NCBI GenBank assembly: GCA_904066235.2
Contig: CAJFCV020000003.1
Coordinates: 11,098,001 to 11,162,000 of the forward strand
Source: Bursaphelenchus xylophilus
Lineage: Eukaryota > Nematoda > Chromadorea > Rhabditida > Aphelenchoididae
Direction: 5' to 3'
DNA: 64,000 nt
The notes under the pieces were generated by a model. That model was given only the letters and a program-made list of their open reading frames with translations, did no database searches and was not told where the DNA came from. Shown here piece after piece: positions 42,607-52,900 of the stretch; within the stretch, counting starts at the first letter, position 1; every line of letters starts with the position of its first letter. Made by a program: the position numbers and the translations under genes.

Positions 42607-44219
42607 AACTGCTGTTTTGTTGTATCCTCAATGTGAAAACCACCGGTAATAAAAATAAACTTTTTTTGTGCAAAGTGAGAGCATTTTTTGCTAAATGTCG
42701 ACCACCAAAAAACCTCGAAAAAATAAGTGTCCGATCCATTTCAAAAGAGTATCGAACGCCGTACTCTAAAAAAAGTCATTGTCGAAATGAATTTGGCGCA
42801 GGGTACGGTGGTCTCTTTTCAAATAGCTGGCTTATACGTCTCCCAACGCATTTGGGGATCCAGTCACACTGGAAACAGCAGACAGCTACTGCATGCTGCT
42901 CTCGTTTCTGGGTTGTGGCACATACACCCTATATCTCTCCAATAGAGTTCTGAAGGCAATCGACTATTTCTTTGACCCTAACGTGGTCGACTATGTCATT
43001 AACGCATTTTCATTGGTAAGTACAGCAAATGTCAGAGCGTCATTTTTTTGTTTTCGGGTGCGACTTTCTCAAAATTAACAGCAATTTTCAAAACGCCCCG
43101 TGGGGACCTACAGTGGCAGACCTGATATATTCTGAAAGGATATTGGTTACTCTATACACAGATTTTTTGTTCTTTTTGCCGTATATCTTCTGGAATGCCG
43201 TATATTAAAAAAAGCGTAACTGCCACTTTTTATTTTTTCATTCTTTTGGACAGCGGTCGGCGGCGATAAAAGTTCGGAACGCTGTGCGTTGTGACATTTC
43301 ATCTAATTTCAATTGAGTGGATGAGTTGTCAAAATGAGGCGAGAGAATCACAAGGTTGCCCTTTTGGGGTTTCTGTCACCAACCCAAGTTTGCATTGCAC
43401 GCATTGCATTAAACGTAAAACCTGCATACGTATTGCATGAATTCGTCCGGCAAAGCAGGAAAATATTTTTGCCGAAAAAATACGGCGTCCTTTTGGTGTA
43501 AAAATAACGCGCTTCCTGTGATCACTTTTGAATGCGAGGCTTGGATTTTGCTATTTTCGCGTTGAAAAAAAAACTCGTTGAGTGAAAAATTTAAAGAGAA
43601 TCTGAGATTCCCTTGTAGGCCAACTGTTTGGCAAAGATGGAGCGTGGTATCCTATGGAGAAGATTTTTTTTGGAAAGTGGTAAGTTTTGAGCCCTATGTC
43701 TACAAAGATCTAATACTTTCAGGGCCGTGTAATGGGAGTGCTAAATTTTTTTATGGTTTATACTGAAATGACGTTCCTGAAGATTCTTGTAATTCTTGCG
43801 GACCTTTTCCTTCACAAATGCATCGTCATCACAATTGCGGTTATTATAATTGTAAGTCGGTTGCCAAGACCTTTATAAGACATGCATTGTTCATTGTACG
43901 GTAGTTTATTGTGCAGAAGCTCAACTGTAATCGTTATATGCCGTTATTTCAGCTAGCAACATACGTTGTCAATTTCTTCATATTTTTTATCTTCCTCAAC
44001 ACTTACCTGAAGCGAGGAAAAGAAGAGCTGACTACCCTAGATTACGTTTTTCCGATATTCCTTGAATACACCGACAAAGTATTCCCCAGACATGAACGTC
44101 ACATACATCGAGTATCAACAATCTTTTTCTTATTCATAGTTTTAGTCAGTCTTGTCAGCGGTATTGTAGCTTTAATTCTCTTTTTTCAACTTTACGGAAT
44201 CTTCGGACTTAGTATATAA
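42585..44219 (+). CDS. Multi-pass membrane protein, model partly uncertain
   Basis: The last two exons are firm: 43723-43851 and 43953-44219 (stop TAA), both phase 0, with three or four hydrophobic segments (KILVILADLFL, CIVITIAVIII, VVNFFIFFIFLNTYL, and a final VSTIFFLFIVLVSLVSGIVA). 43619-43679 (PTVWQRWSVVSYGEDFFWKV) joins in frame upstream. An exon ending at 43014 (TYTLYLSNRVLKAIDYFF ... VINAFSL) is very likely; its 5' boundary is 42827 or about 42870. A first exon at 42585-42645 (MAIDPIVKLLFCCILNVKTT) would overlap the end of the reductase in another frame; its Cys-Cys-x-x-x-Val-Lys-Thr pattern recalls LAPTM4-like and nematode 4-TM proteins. I could not make all phases agree, so at least one small exon or boundary is wrong. 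The closeness to the reductase suggests a possible operon. Confidence 0.6.
43109..43232. repeat. Short inverted-repeat element
   Basis: ACAGTGGCAGACCTGATATA on the left and GCGTAACTGCCACTTTTTA on the right form a terminal inverted repeat in an intron of the membrane-protein gene. Confidence 0.45.
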
Positions 44220-44456
44220 AGCAAGTTGAATGGAAACTTGGGTTTTCAGCGTAGTGGAAGACAAAAGCTACGGCATTATCCGGGAAATATTTAGCCCAAA
44301 AGCGCTCAAGCAATGAAAAATTCTTGGTATTCTGTTTTAGTTCAAAGAAATTTTTTGCTCCAAAGATAACCTGATTACACATGGAAGATGGGGTAGAATG
44401 GGTTTATTGCACTGAAGCTGGACTCCTGCTTAACCTCACCATATATGATTCATATA

Positions 44457-45331
44457 CAGGGTGGGGCATCTTTGTGGCCCGATTTGAATTGGCTATAACT
44501 TCTTTAGTTTTTGGCCAAATTTTAAAATTCTTTTTTCCCTGAATCGTCAGCCAACCCCATTTTGTTTGATACCAAATATGTTATACATAGGTGAGTGTCA
44601 TCTACAGTTATTGCATTTATTCTTGAAGTTCATTTTTTTGGTCGTTTTTCGGTTGTTTTTTCGGTCTTTCCCGGTGTGTCCAGAAATGGAGTACGGTCCG
44701 GAAGAAAAATACGGTGGAATTTACCCTCCCGAAAATCGACGATGAGAATAAGAACAAAAAGTGAAGATCAACCTCCAGAGTTCGTCGAATGGTCCATGGT
44801 GAAGGCATTCCCTCGGTTCTGGCCAAACTTCGTGTACTCATATGCGGATTTTCTCGGAATTTTGACAAAACTTCTTCAATTTTCAATTCCGTTCATACCC
44901 ATCTTTCCTGCTTTTTTTGTTTCCTGTTAACGCTGGCAGTCTCAAGAAACTTATTCCACGAACGTCGAATTGTTTTGCGATCTGGAGGTTAGGCATTACG
45001 TCCGTATTTCATGCGGTATCCCCATTTGAAAATTTAACGCCGAACCGTACTTTCTATACCAAACCACAGACCAAGCCTTTTCTTCCACACCGGACTCCAT
45101 TTTCGGACACACCGGGAAAGGCCGAAAAAACAACCGAAAAACGACCAAAAAAATGAACTTCAAGAATAAATGCAATAACTGTAGATGACACTCACCTATG
45201 TATAACATATTTGGTATCAAACAAAATGGGGTTGGCTGACGATTCAGGGAAAAAAAAGAATTTTAAAATTTGGCCAAAGACTAAAGAAGTTATAGTCAAT
45301 TCAAATCGGGCCACAAAGATGCCCCACCCTG
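44457..45331. mobile_element. 0.9-kb foldback element with transposase HTH remnant
   Basis: Arms 44457 to about 44694 and about 45100-45331 are near-identical inverted copies (CAGGGTGGGGCATCTTTGTG at each end), bounded by TA. The 400-bp centre is not palindromic. Confidence 0.88.
44695..44886 (-). pseudogene. Transposase N-terminal helix-turn-helix fragment
   Basis: The minus-strand frame reads EEVLSKFRENPHMSTRSLAR then EGMPSPWTIRRTLE, the pattern of the Tc1/mariner DNA-binding domain (L...NP..S.R.LA...G.S...V.R.L). It is interrupted after about 40 residues, where the arm begins. Confidence 0.7.
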
Positions 45332-45543
45332 TAAAAAATTGGTCGTGTAGGATTAGTTATGATCAAGTGTAATATCAAATACCACGTTTTTTTACATTTT
45401 AAATACGAAACATCGGTGCAAAGTCTATTGAAATTGGCTAAGATGCCTCCGGGCATGTTTTGTTTTCTTGTTTTCCTCATTTCGTAATAAATAATTTTGT
45501 AACACTTCGCAAAATTTCCAATAATCTCGTGACATTTCGCCTT

Positions 45544-47699
45544 TCATTTATTTTTAGAAAATGCCAGAATATTTTTCTTATAATCCAATACAACACAATT
45601 ATTGTACAGTATCATCTTCCCGACAGCCCAATCCACATTGTCGGGATTCGGCTCAATCCAGTTCGCCTGGATCACGTAGTCGTCCTCTCTTGCAAAAAGG
45701 ATGTCCGACATTTCCATATCGAACCTCAAACTCGGCGTGATTTGAAAATAGTTCTGGAACGCCCTTGCAGCCATTGTATCGTTGATTTTGTAGACGTTGA
45801 ACTCGCCGGAGTACTTTGACGTGTACGCGAGAACACCGCGCTCCAGAAAGTCGTCCATCACGCGCTTTGGCATGTGGATGACGTCACTGGTTGTTAGGAT
45901 TACCTAGCCATGGAAGTAGTGTAAGTGCGATGCTCATATTTTGATGAAACGTACAAATTTTTTCTAACAATAAGACATTTGCCAGACGCGCTTTGCAGAA
46001 ACGACCGAGATTTTTAGATCCAAAGTTGGAAAAAACGTGACGCTTTTTTGCAGTAGCATTAAATGTCTATTTCTACCGACAAAGCCGCACTTTTGACAAA
46101 GCGTAATAAACGAAGAATGATATACTGGTCGACAGAATTTTCTGTCCACCTCGTATCTCGGGAACCGCTGGGCCTAGAACCGTGAAATTCGGCATGCAAA
46201 CATTCTGGGACCCTCTAACACAATACGCCAAAAAACATCTCAGTTGATTCACTTTTTTTACGGAACCGGTTCCAGAGATACGAGATGAGAAGAAAATTTA
46301 GCTGCCCACTCAAGAAATTGCACTTGGCATACTCCTCAATCCCGCTACAAATTTAAACTCACTCTGAATCCACGGCTGGACTGATAGTCGAGGAATCCAG
46401 CCTCTAGCCCGTCAAACATCCATTCCCGATCTCCAATTGCCTCCACACTTTCCCAATTTGCTGTACAATGTTTGTCATTGTAATCACCAAAGGAAAAGTA
46501 AAAATTTTGGGCAATGCCTAATCTCTCCTTTGGCATGGAAATGGTGACCGCGGGATACGGAATCTCTCTGTTCTCGTACAAGATCTGCACAATGTTCTTG
46601 ATTTTTGGTTGTCTTCCAAGACCTATTGTACCGCTGAAAAGGGGTGACAAAAAACGAGATTTTCTTTGCAATGAGGACAGTTTTAACTCACATTTCTCGC
46701 ATGCCTCGGGTGTCGAAGAACGCGGCGACAGGGATCTTCAGCACCAATGGTTGTGTTCCAAGGCGAATAAAGCGCCTAAAAATGGATAAATAGAATGGTA
46801 CCAAAACGCCCCGCGCAACCTGACCATTCGCCGTCCGTGCCCGGCAAGGGCTGCACACTTATCACATCCTCAGCCCACACCCCAACATCGTCGCTATTCG
46901 GTGAGGACCAAAACTGTGAAAATATCCTCAGCTTGTTATAATAGAATTGTGATTGTAACCGGCTGTATCGCACTCCGCATCGGTTGGAGGAACGTTGACA
47001 CAACACGTCGGAGCACATAGGGCCTTGCAAATCCGCGCTACATGAGAGCTTCGCAATGAAGTCGGAGGACTTACGGACATTGCAAAATTTTTTACAGGTG
47101 CTGTATCGCCGCGTACAATGAGCATCAGGAACCGTGATTTCTGGAGTTGTTGCGTCAAAGATAAATGATCGCTGGGACTTAGTTGTGCCAATCAGAAATG
47201 AGTTTCCTGGAAAATGAAGTGCTTTCATCGAGCACTGGAAGCGGTAAACGTCGAGGATTTGTGCGGCGCTCAGACTTTGATGAAACTTGGCAAAATTTTA
47301 GAATAATGGCTTTCAGGGCATATGCGAGACTCCTAGATCGGGCTTTGCAGGAACGACCGAGATTTTTAAGGCAAAAATTAGCAAAAATGTGATGGTTTTT
47401 CTACCGTAGAGGGTATTGTGTCCTCAACTGAAAAGCCCGGGCTAAAGCTTTTAGGAATAAGCATGTGGCCTATGCCCAAAGAGTGTCCAAGATTTTAAGA
47501 AAATCTTAGTGCCGAACTTGGGGTACCTCCCCTGTTACTATTTGGCCTTGCCGCTCGGCTCCTTACCATTTCGACCTCCATAAGAGCTCGAGAGAACTAT
47601 CCAAAATGGCTTTCCATATTCTGGTCTGCCGCTAACAGAGAATGTTGACAATAATGCAATTCCCACAAGTTGTAGAAAAAGGCTATATTGGTATTGCAT
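45544..47699 (-). CDS. Secreted pepsin-like (A1 family) protein lacking catalytic motifs
   Basis: Five exons: 47699-47567, 47206-46825, 46775-46692, 46633-46363 and 45903-45544; phases agree, 409 residues. It starts with a signal peptide (MQYQYSLFLQLVGIALLSTF). Family landmarks: NSFLIGTTKSQRSFIFDATT aligned with the IGTP...FDTGSS region, VGVWAEDVISV in place of the flap, and GTIGLGRQP, the hydrophobic-Gly motif after it. The first catalytic triad is DAT instead of DTG; at the second site LTTSDVIHMP replaces DTGTS with the Asp lost. The fold is therefore probably kept as a secreted non-enzymatic protein. Cysteines are numerous in residues 70-115. The exon 2 donor (ATG then GTCAGG) is weak but is the only one that keeps frame. 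Alternative: decaying pseudogene, though no stops are seen. Confidence 0.82.
45910..46085. mobile_element. Family E element, left part
   Basis: In intron 4 of the aspartyl-protease-like gene; GGAAGTAGTGTAAGTGCGAT then TTGCAGAAACGACCGAGATT. A right end (GCACTTGGCATACTCC) lies at about 46320, so 46086-46319 may be an insertion. Confidence 0.6.
46135..46310. repeat. Inverted repeat inserted in family E copy
   Basis: GAATTTTCTGTCCACCTCGT and ATCTCGGGAACCG on the left pair with CGGTTCCAGAGATACGAGAT and AGAAGAAAATTT on the right. Confidence 0.5.
47255..47537. mobile_element. Family E element, shortened
   Basis: Fills most of intron 1 of the aspartyl-protease-like gene; starts TGTGCGGCGCTCAGACTTTG and ends ACTTGGGGTACCTCCCCTG. 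Confidence 0.7.
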
Positions 47700-48244
47700 T
47701 TGTAGAGAATACAGGGCAAAGTTTCCAAGTTTTTTTTAATGTTTTCCCGAAAAGCAAAAACACATCTGACAAAGGAAAATAAACGCGGATTACAAACTTG
47801 TAAGGAGAGGCTCAAAGCGGCTTAATTTTTTAACCGCAACAGATGGGGTCAGTAATCAGAAGACGTTCTAAAAAGTTTTGAAATTGACAGGGGAAGTACT
47901 CCAAATGCAACTGTCCAATTCCACCTTTGGATAGAAAAGAAATAACGAGATGGCTTGTGCTCTTGCGATTGTCTCTTCAATCGACTACTTCCAACACCTT
48001 CTACCTGAAAATACTTGGCCTTCCAAGTGGAAGGTTGCGGATGTGGAAATCGGCTAATCGAATGATTTCGTTCCCCTTCGAAATGAACACGAGAATAAAT
48101 GATACTTAACTCGATTGGATAAATTTATCAAGAGAGTAACAAATACAATAAATTAAAATAGCAATACAACACAACTTAAATAACTCAACAACAACAACAT
48201 ACAACTACTCCATACAACACAACACAAACTTCACTAATACAACA

Positions 48245-48455
48245 CTACAACTGATCAAAATCAAGATGGGATAAGACCTCGTAGAAGGTTACGGTGTCGT
48301 GATTCAGGCGCTCCGCTTCGGGATCTCTCCATCGAACATTCTCGAACATCGGGGAAAAACAGCTGGGGAAACAGTTGACTCGGGGGGCATCTCTCTCTCT
48401 CCATAAATTCCGTCGAGTTGACACGTCGTGGATAACTCCAGGTTCCGTGGAATCT
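48245..48455 (-). CDS. Possible terminal exon of an unrecognised gene
   Basis: An open minus-strand frame that ends at TAG 48245-48247 and starts after a possible acceptor GCTGTCAG. It reads like protein: DSTEPGVIHDVSTRRN, then WRERDAPRVNCFPSCFSPMF, then WRDPEAERLNHDTVTFYEVL. Two close cysteines (NCFPSC) and flanking basic residues could suit a secreted peptide, but no signal-peptide exon was found upstream. It could also be chance. Confidence 0.25.
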
Positions 48456-49036
48456 GACAGCGACGCTCAAATTTTGACAACATTTGCTACGAAATCTGCA
48501 CAGCTGATACGAAAATCTGCACAAGTGAAAACTAAAATTTTTTATCGCCAAAAAATGTCAACAACACAACACAAAGGCTCATTTGCACCACCGCCGTATT
48601 TCTTTTCGCTGTTCTTTTCATTAAAAATTTTTACATCTGCTTTCATGTTTACTTTGTATAAGAAAAAAGTTACGTTTTGATGACGTGAGAAGGGAAGATC
48701 AATGTCGGATATATTCGTTCTTTCGCCTGCGGGTAAAACCCTTTCTTTTTTCATGAAAAGGAAAATCCGATGACTCAAACAAAACATTTCCAGCGCTCCT
48801 TTTTCGAGGGATCTTTTCAAGGGTTTTATCGACGGAAAGGTGAGTAAACGAGAGGTTTATGTCAACTTATTTTTGAGTTACAGGGAGGGCTTGAGGGGTT
48901 TGAGATTCGATGGTGAGATTTTAATGTAGATGGGCCAAAGTTAGGACTAGGTTATAGCGTGAAATACTGGGGGGCTTTGAACCCGCTCTACGCAGAAACC
49001 GACAAAAATTTTTTGATCTTTTTGTGATGAGAAATC

Positions 49037-49349
49037 TAAGGGGAAGTATCCCAAGTGCGACGCTCAGATTTTGATGAGACTTTGGCACATTTTAAAATTA
49101 TTTTTTCTAAAACACATGCGGGAATCCTAGCTTGCGCTTTGCAGAAACAGCCACGATTTTTAGATCGAGTCGGCGGAAATTTGGGACTTTTTGCCGGATT
49201 TCGGCACGAAAAATTTCATGATTATTTCTGCCATAGAGGGTGATTTAAAAAAAATCGGTGATTTTTTTAAAAATTTAAAGAAAATCTGAGATTTTTCTTT
49301 AAAATTTGGAGAAAATCTGAGCCTCGCACTTGGGGTACTTCCCTTGTAA
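49037..49349. mobile_element. Family E element, reversed and shortened
   Basis: GGGGAAGTATCCCAAGTGCG at the start, CGCACTTGGGGTACTTCCCT at the end; lies 640 bp before the astacin start. Confidence 0.7.
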
Positions 49350-49424
49350 GAATTTTTTCCTCTTTTTTGCCCTAATTTATCATCATTCCTCCACACTTTC
49401 CAACATTACGCAATAACAGCATCA

Positions 49425-49642
49425 GACTTTTTTTTTAATCTAAACAACGATTGGTTTATCTCCAACGGCATAATCGACGAGAGAAACGAGTTGAAGTACG
49501 CTGAAGAGCCGCTGAAAGGGGATGAAGAAGACGATCAGTCAGCTCTTTATCCGACTGGTTCTTTCAGCGGGTTGCTTTCCGTTTTTTTGACCGAGAGTTT
49601 TCCGAATTTCTTGAGAAACCGGACTCTCGCAGGTTCACCTTG
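49425..49642 (+). other. Coding-like segment without start codon
   Basis: One plus-strand frame stays open to TGA at 49640-49642 and reads DWFISNGIIDERNELKYAEE then GDEEDDQSALYPTGS. There is no ATG and no clear acceptor, so it may be an exon of an undetected gene, a relic or chance. Confidence 0.2.
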
Positions 49643-49985
49643 ACATTTGCTTACATTTTTGAAAAAATTTAAGGGGGAATTTTGAAATTTTTTGAGTTTT
49701 TAGTGGCTTGATAAAAATTTTGGGGCTTTTCAATAAAAAATATAGAGATTAGAGGGGCTGAATATTGATTTAAAAGTGCTGTTTAAAACTTTTTTTTGTT
49801 CTTTTTTGCATAATTTTGCATATTTTTTTCAATTTTCCCTAGGATTTTCCAGAATTTTCAACGAAATCGATGACTTTCAAAGCCTATTAACCATTCCTGT
49901 TTTCAGATTGGGGTATCCAAATTCCTCTGACCTCTTGTTTGCGGTGGTGAAAACCCAAATTTGATGTGTGACGTCATCGAGAGAA

Positions 49986-52900
49986 ATGCGCGTAGGCGGC
50001 GCGCATAAATCATTCGTGTTGGCCTTGATCGCACTCTGCCTGACCGTCAGCCACGCAAAGCGCACGAAGAAAGCGGGCAGCAAGACGTTGCAGCGGATCA
50101 ATAGTCTCATCAACGAGCACATCAACAAGTGAGTTTGTTTTGGTGCTTTACATAGAAAGTGTGACTGTAAATATTGCTTTGTAAAGTTGTTAGGATTTGA
50201 TGAGATTTGGTGAAAAATTGTAGCATGGTTGGGCATGCTATATACTGGATTTACAGCACAGGAACAATAGAGTTTTGGGTCGGAAAATGCCTAGAATTTA
50301 GGTTCTTTTGAAGTGTTTAGTACCAAATTCAGAAGACTTTTTTCACATGTTCCAATTAAGAACTTTATCCAAAAATCATTACTTTTTGTCAAAAATTAAC
50401 TATTAAGATATGGCTAGTACTTTTTTTCACTTACCATTACCACTCATTTTCCATAGTATGGCGCCTACAAAGGTCGATGAATAGCTTAGCGGCGACTGCC
50501 AAGAGAGACTTGAAATTTTCCCACAGTAAAATGCGCTATAGTAGATTTCTTATATACGCAAAGTTTCAACAAAAATTGAAGCATCGTACATCAAAACAAT
50601 TAAAAATCTTAAAGCTCTCATTAGTCAATTTTCTATGTAAAAATATACTTGTAAATATCAGTCTGTCTGGGAAATAGTGAGCGCAATATCGCTGGGCCAA
50701 TGGCGTCGCTGAAGTTAAAGCAATTTGATTTTGCCGCGACACAGTTCATTTTCTCGGCAGCGATGCGATTTTTGATGCGACAGAGTGGTCATTGTTTTCC
50801 CGACAGGCCGATACAGTGACGGACCTGATCCAGTGGCAAAAAGCCATTTCGCATCCAGGAAGCATCAAAAAGGTGGCAAAATGCTTCCTTCTCCAAGTGG
50901 AAAAAACTTCGTTTTGAAGAGCGCGCCCCTTCCCTCACAAAAAGATCGGCGCGCCTTTGAAATTGGAGTTTTTTTTACTTGCAGAGGGAAGCATTTTGCC
51001 ACATTTTTGATACTTCCCATTTGCAAAATGGTACGTTTTTTGCCACTGGATCAGGTCCCCCACTGTATTTCCTTTCATTTTTCCAGAACGCTTCCTCAAT
51101 TCGACACTCCCTCTCTGCCTCCGCCCAAACTCAACCCCAATGCTCGACGTCATCCCGACGAACTCAGTGTCAACGATCCGGAAGACTTTTTCCAAGGAGA
51201 CGTCGAGCTGTCCGACCGCCAGGCCACCATCATCGAGCAGGACCTGCTCGAGAAGTTGGGGCGCGCCAACGCCCGTCGCAAACGCAAAGTCGGACGTGAG
51301 TCCGTGTACAAACGCTGGGACACCAAGCGACCGATCAGTTACGAGTTTGCGGAGAGCATTCCAGAGCCCACCAAGCAGCGAATCCGCGAGGCCCTCGGGC
51401 TGTGGGAGCGGAACACGTGCATCCGCTTCCTGGAGAACGGACCCGACGTCGACCGACTCGAGTTCTACGACGGTGGAGGGTGTTCGTCGTTTGTGGGAAG
51501 AGCGGGCGGCACACAGGTAAGTAGAGGGTAGACTTGGCTGCCGGGCTGGGCCGGCCCGGGCCGGTGTTCGGGCCGGGCCAAAGCAAAATTGAAACGGGCC
51601 GGGCCGGGCCGACCTGTTCCGGCCCGCGGGCCGGGCCGCAACTTTCGGCCCGGGCCGGCCCGGCAAAATTAAAATTCTGAATTTCAAAGCGAAAACTTGG
51701 GGCCAATAAAATTAAAACGCAAAGCCAAGAAGGGGGTTTATATTTTTTTCACAGTAATCATAATTCTATAAAAATAAAGCACGGAAGTACTCAAAAATGG
51801 CTAATAATAAGTAATTTTACTAGTAAAATCTATTAAGTACTAATGTAGATTAGTGTTTGTAGTAATTTTTTGAACAAACACTCAAAAAAAAACGTAACCG
51901 GCATCCTTAAAAACACAATTAAGAAGTCGTGTGAAGCAACACTATCATCTGGAAGTTGAAAATCTTGATAAACGTGGTTCTACCTTTGCTGAGTCTATAA
52001 AATTGATCTTGGGGCAATTTTTAATAGTCTGAAAACGGATATCGGGATTTTTTTGATTAATTTTATAAAGGCAATGGGTTGGTAAGTAATTTTTTGCTTA
52101 AAAAATATACTGTTAGTTGTTATAGTAAAGAAAAATGTGTCACATCTAATAGCGAATTAAGGTTTTTTACTTCTTCTCAATTTTCGGGCCGGCCCGGGCC
52201 GAAGAAAAATTGAAACGGGCCGGGCCGGGCCGACCTCTTCCGGCCCGCGGGCCGGGCCGCGATTTTCGGCCCGGGCCGGCCCGAGAGCCAAGTCTAGTAG
52301 AGGGCACGTCAAACGGACAGGGGAAATACTTCAAGTGCGACGCCCAGATTTTATTTAAAATTTTGCACACTTGTCGGGTATGGACTAAATATCAATTCCT
52401 GAAAGTTAGCTCCCGCTTTGCGGGCGCCGCCGAGATATCGAACAATTTTTGCCGCCGAGAGAGCACGCTAAACGTGGAGAGCGGTCAGAGAGAAAAACAC
52501 TTTTTGGCCATAACTTTGGCAGTTTCGTGCGGAAAATTTTGATTTTTTGTAGGAACACTATCCTTTACGGTAAAAATGGGCATGAAACTTTTCGTGCCGA
52601 AATTCGGCAAAAAGTCTTAAATTTTCGCCGACTTTCGATCTAAAAATCTCGGTTTTTTCTGCAAAGCGCGAGCCAGGATTCTCGCATATATCTTAGAAAA
52701 AAATATTCTAAATTTGTGCCAAGTTTCATCAAAATCTGAGCGTCGCACTTGTAGTACTTCCCCTGTGAGATAAGCCAAAACAGTCCAGTGAATGGATTGG
52801 CCATTTGCCAAAAAAAGACGCGAAAAAACGTTTTGTCGGAGAAGAATGGGGAATTTTTGGGGCGAGAGAGTACGCTTTTGCGTGTCTTTTTTCTCACATT

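Larger units (their letters stand above)
44220..45543. other. Convergent intergenic region dominated by a foldback element
   Basis: Contains the foldback at 44457-45331; the remaining 240 bp on the left and 210 bp on the right should be 3' UTRs. Confidence 0.6.
47700..49985. other. Divergent intergenic region
   Basis: Upstream of both the protease-like (-) and astacin (+) genes. Holds a family-E fragment (47889-47920), an A/C-only stretch at 48150-48250 (repeated CAACA/ACAAC), one family-E copy, and two coding-like segments listed separately. Confidence 0.5.

Noticed and set aside
46920..47080. Small intron inside aspartyl-protease-like exon 2 (GTAAGTCC to CATGTAG)
   Set aside because: Removing it shifts into a frame with an early stop and breaks the family alignment; the unspliced frame continues to the VGVWAEDVISV landmark.
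48150..48250. A/C-only tract as a telomere or satellite
   Set aside because: The CAACA/ACAAC pattern is irregular and short; it is simple low-complexity sequence.
51140..51706. Long ORFs overlapping astacin exon 2 and the GC-rich transposon end
   Set aside because: Shadows of the GC-rich coding exon and of the GGCC repeats; the astacin frame explains the exon.
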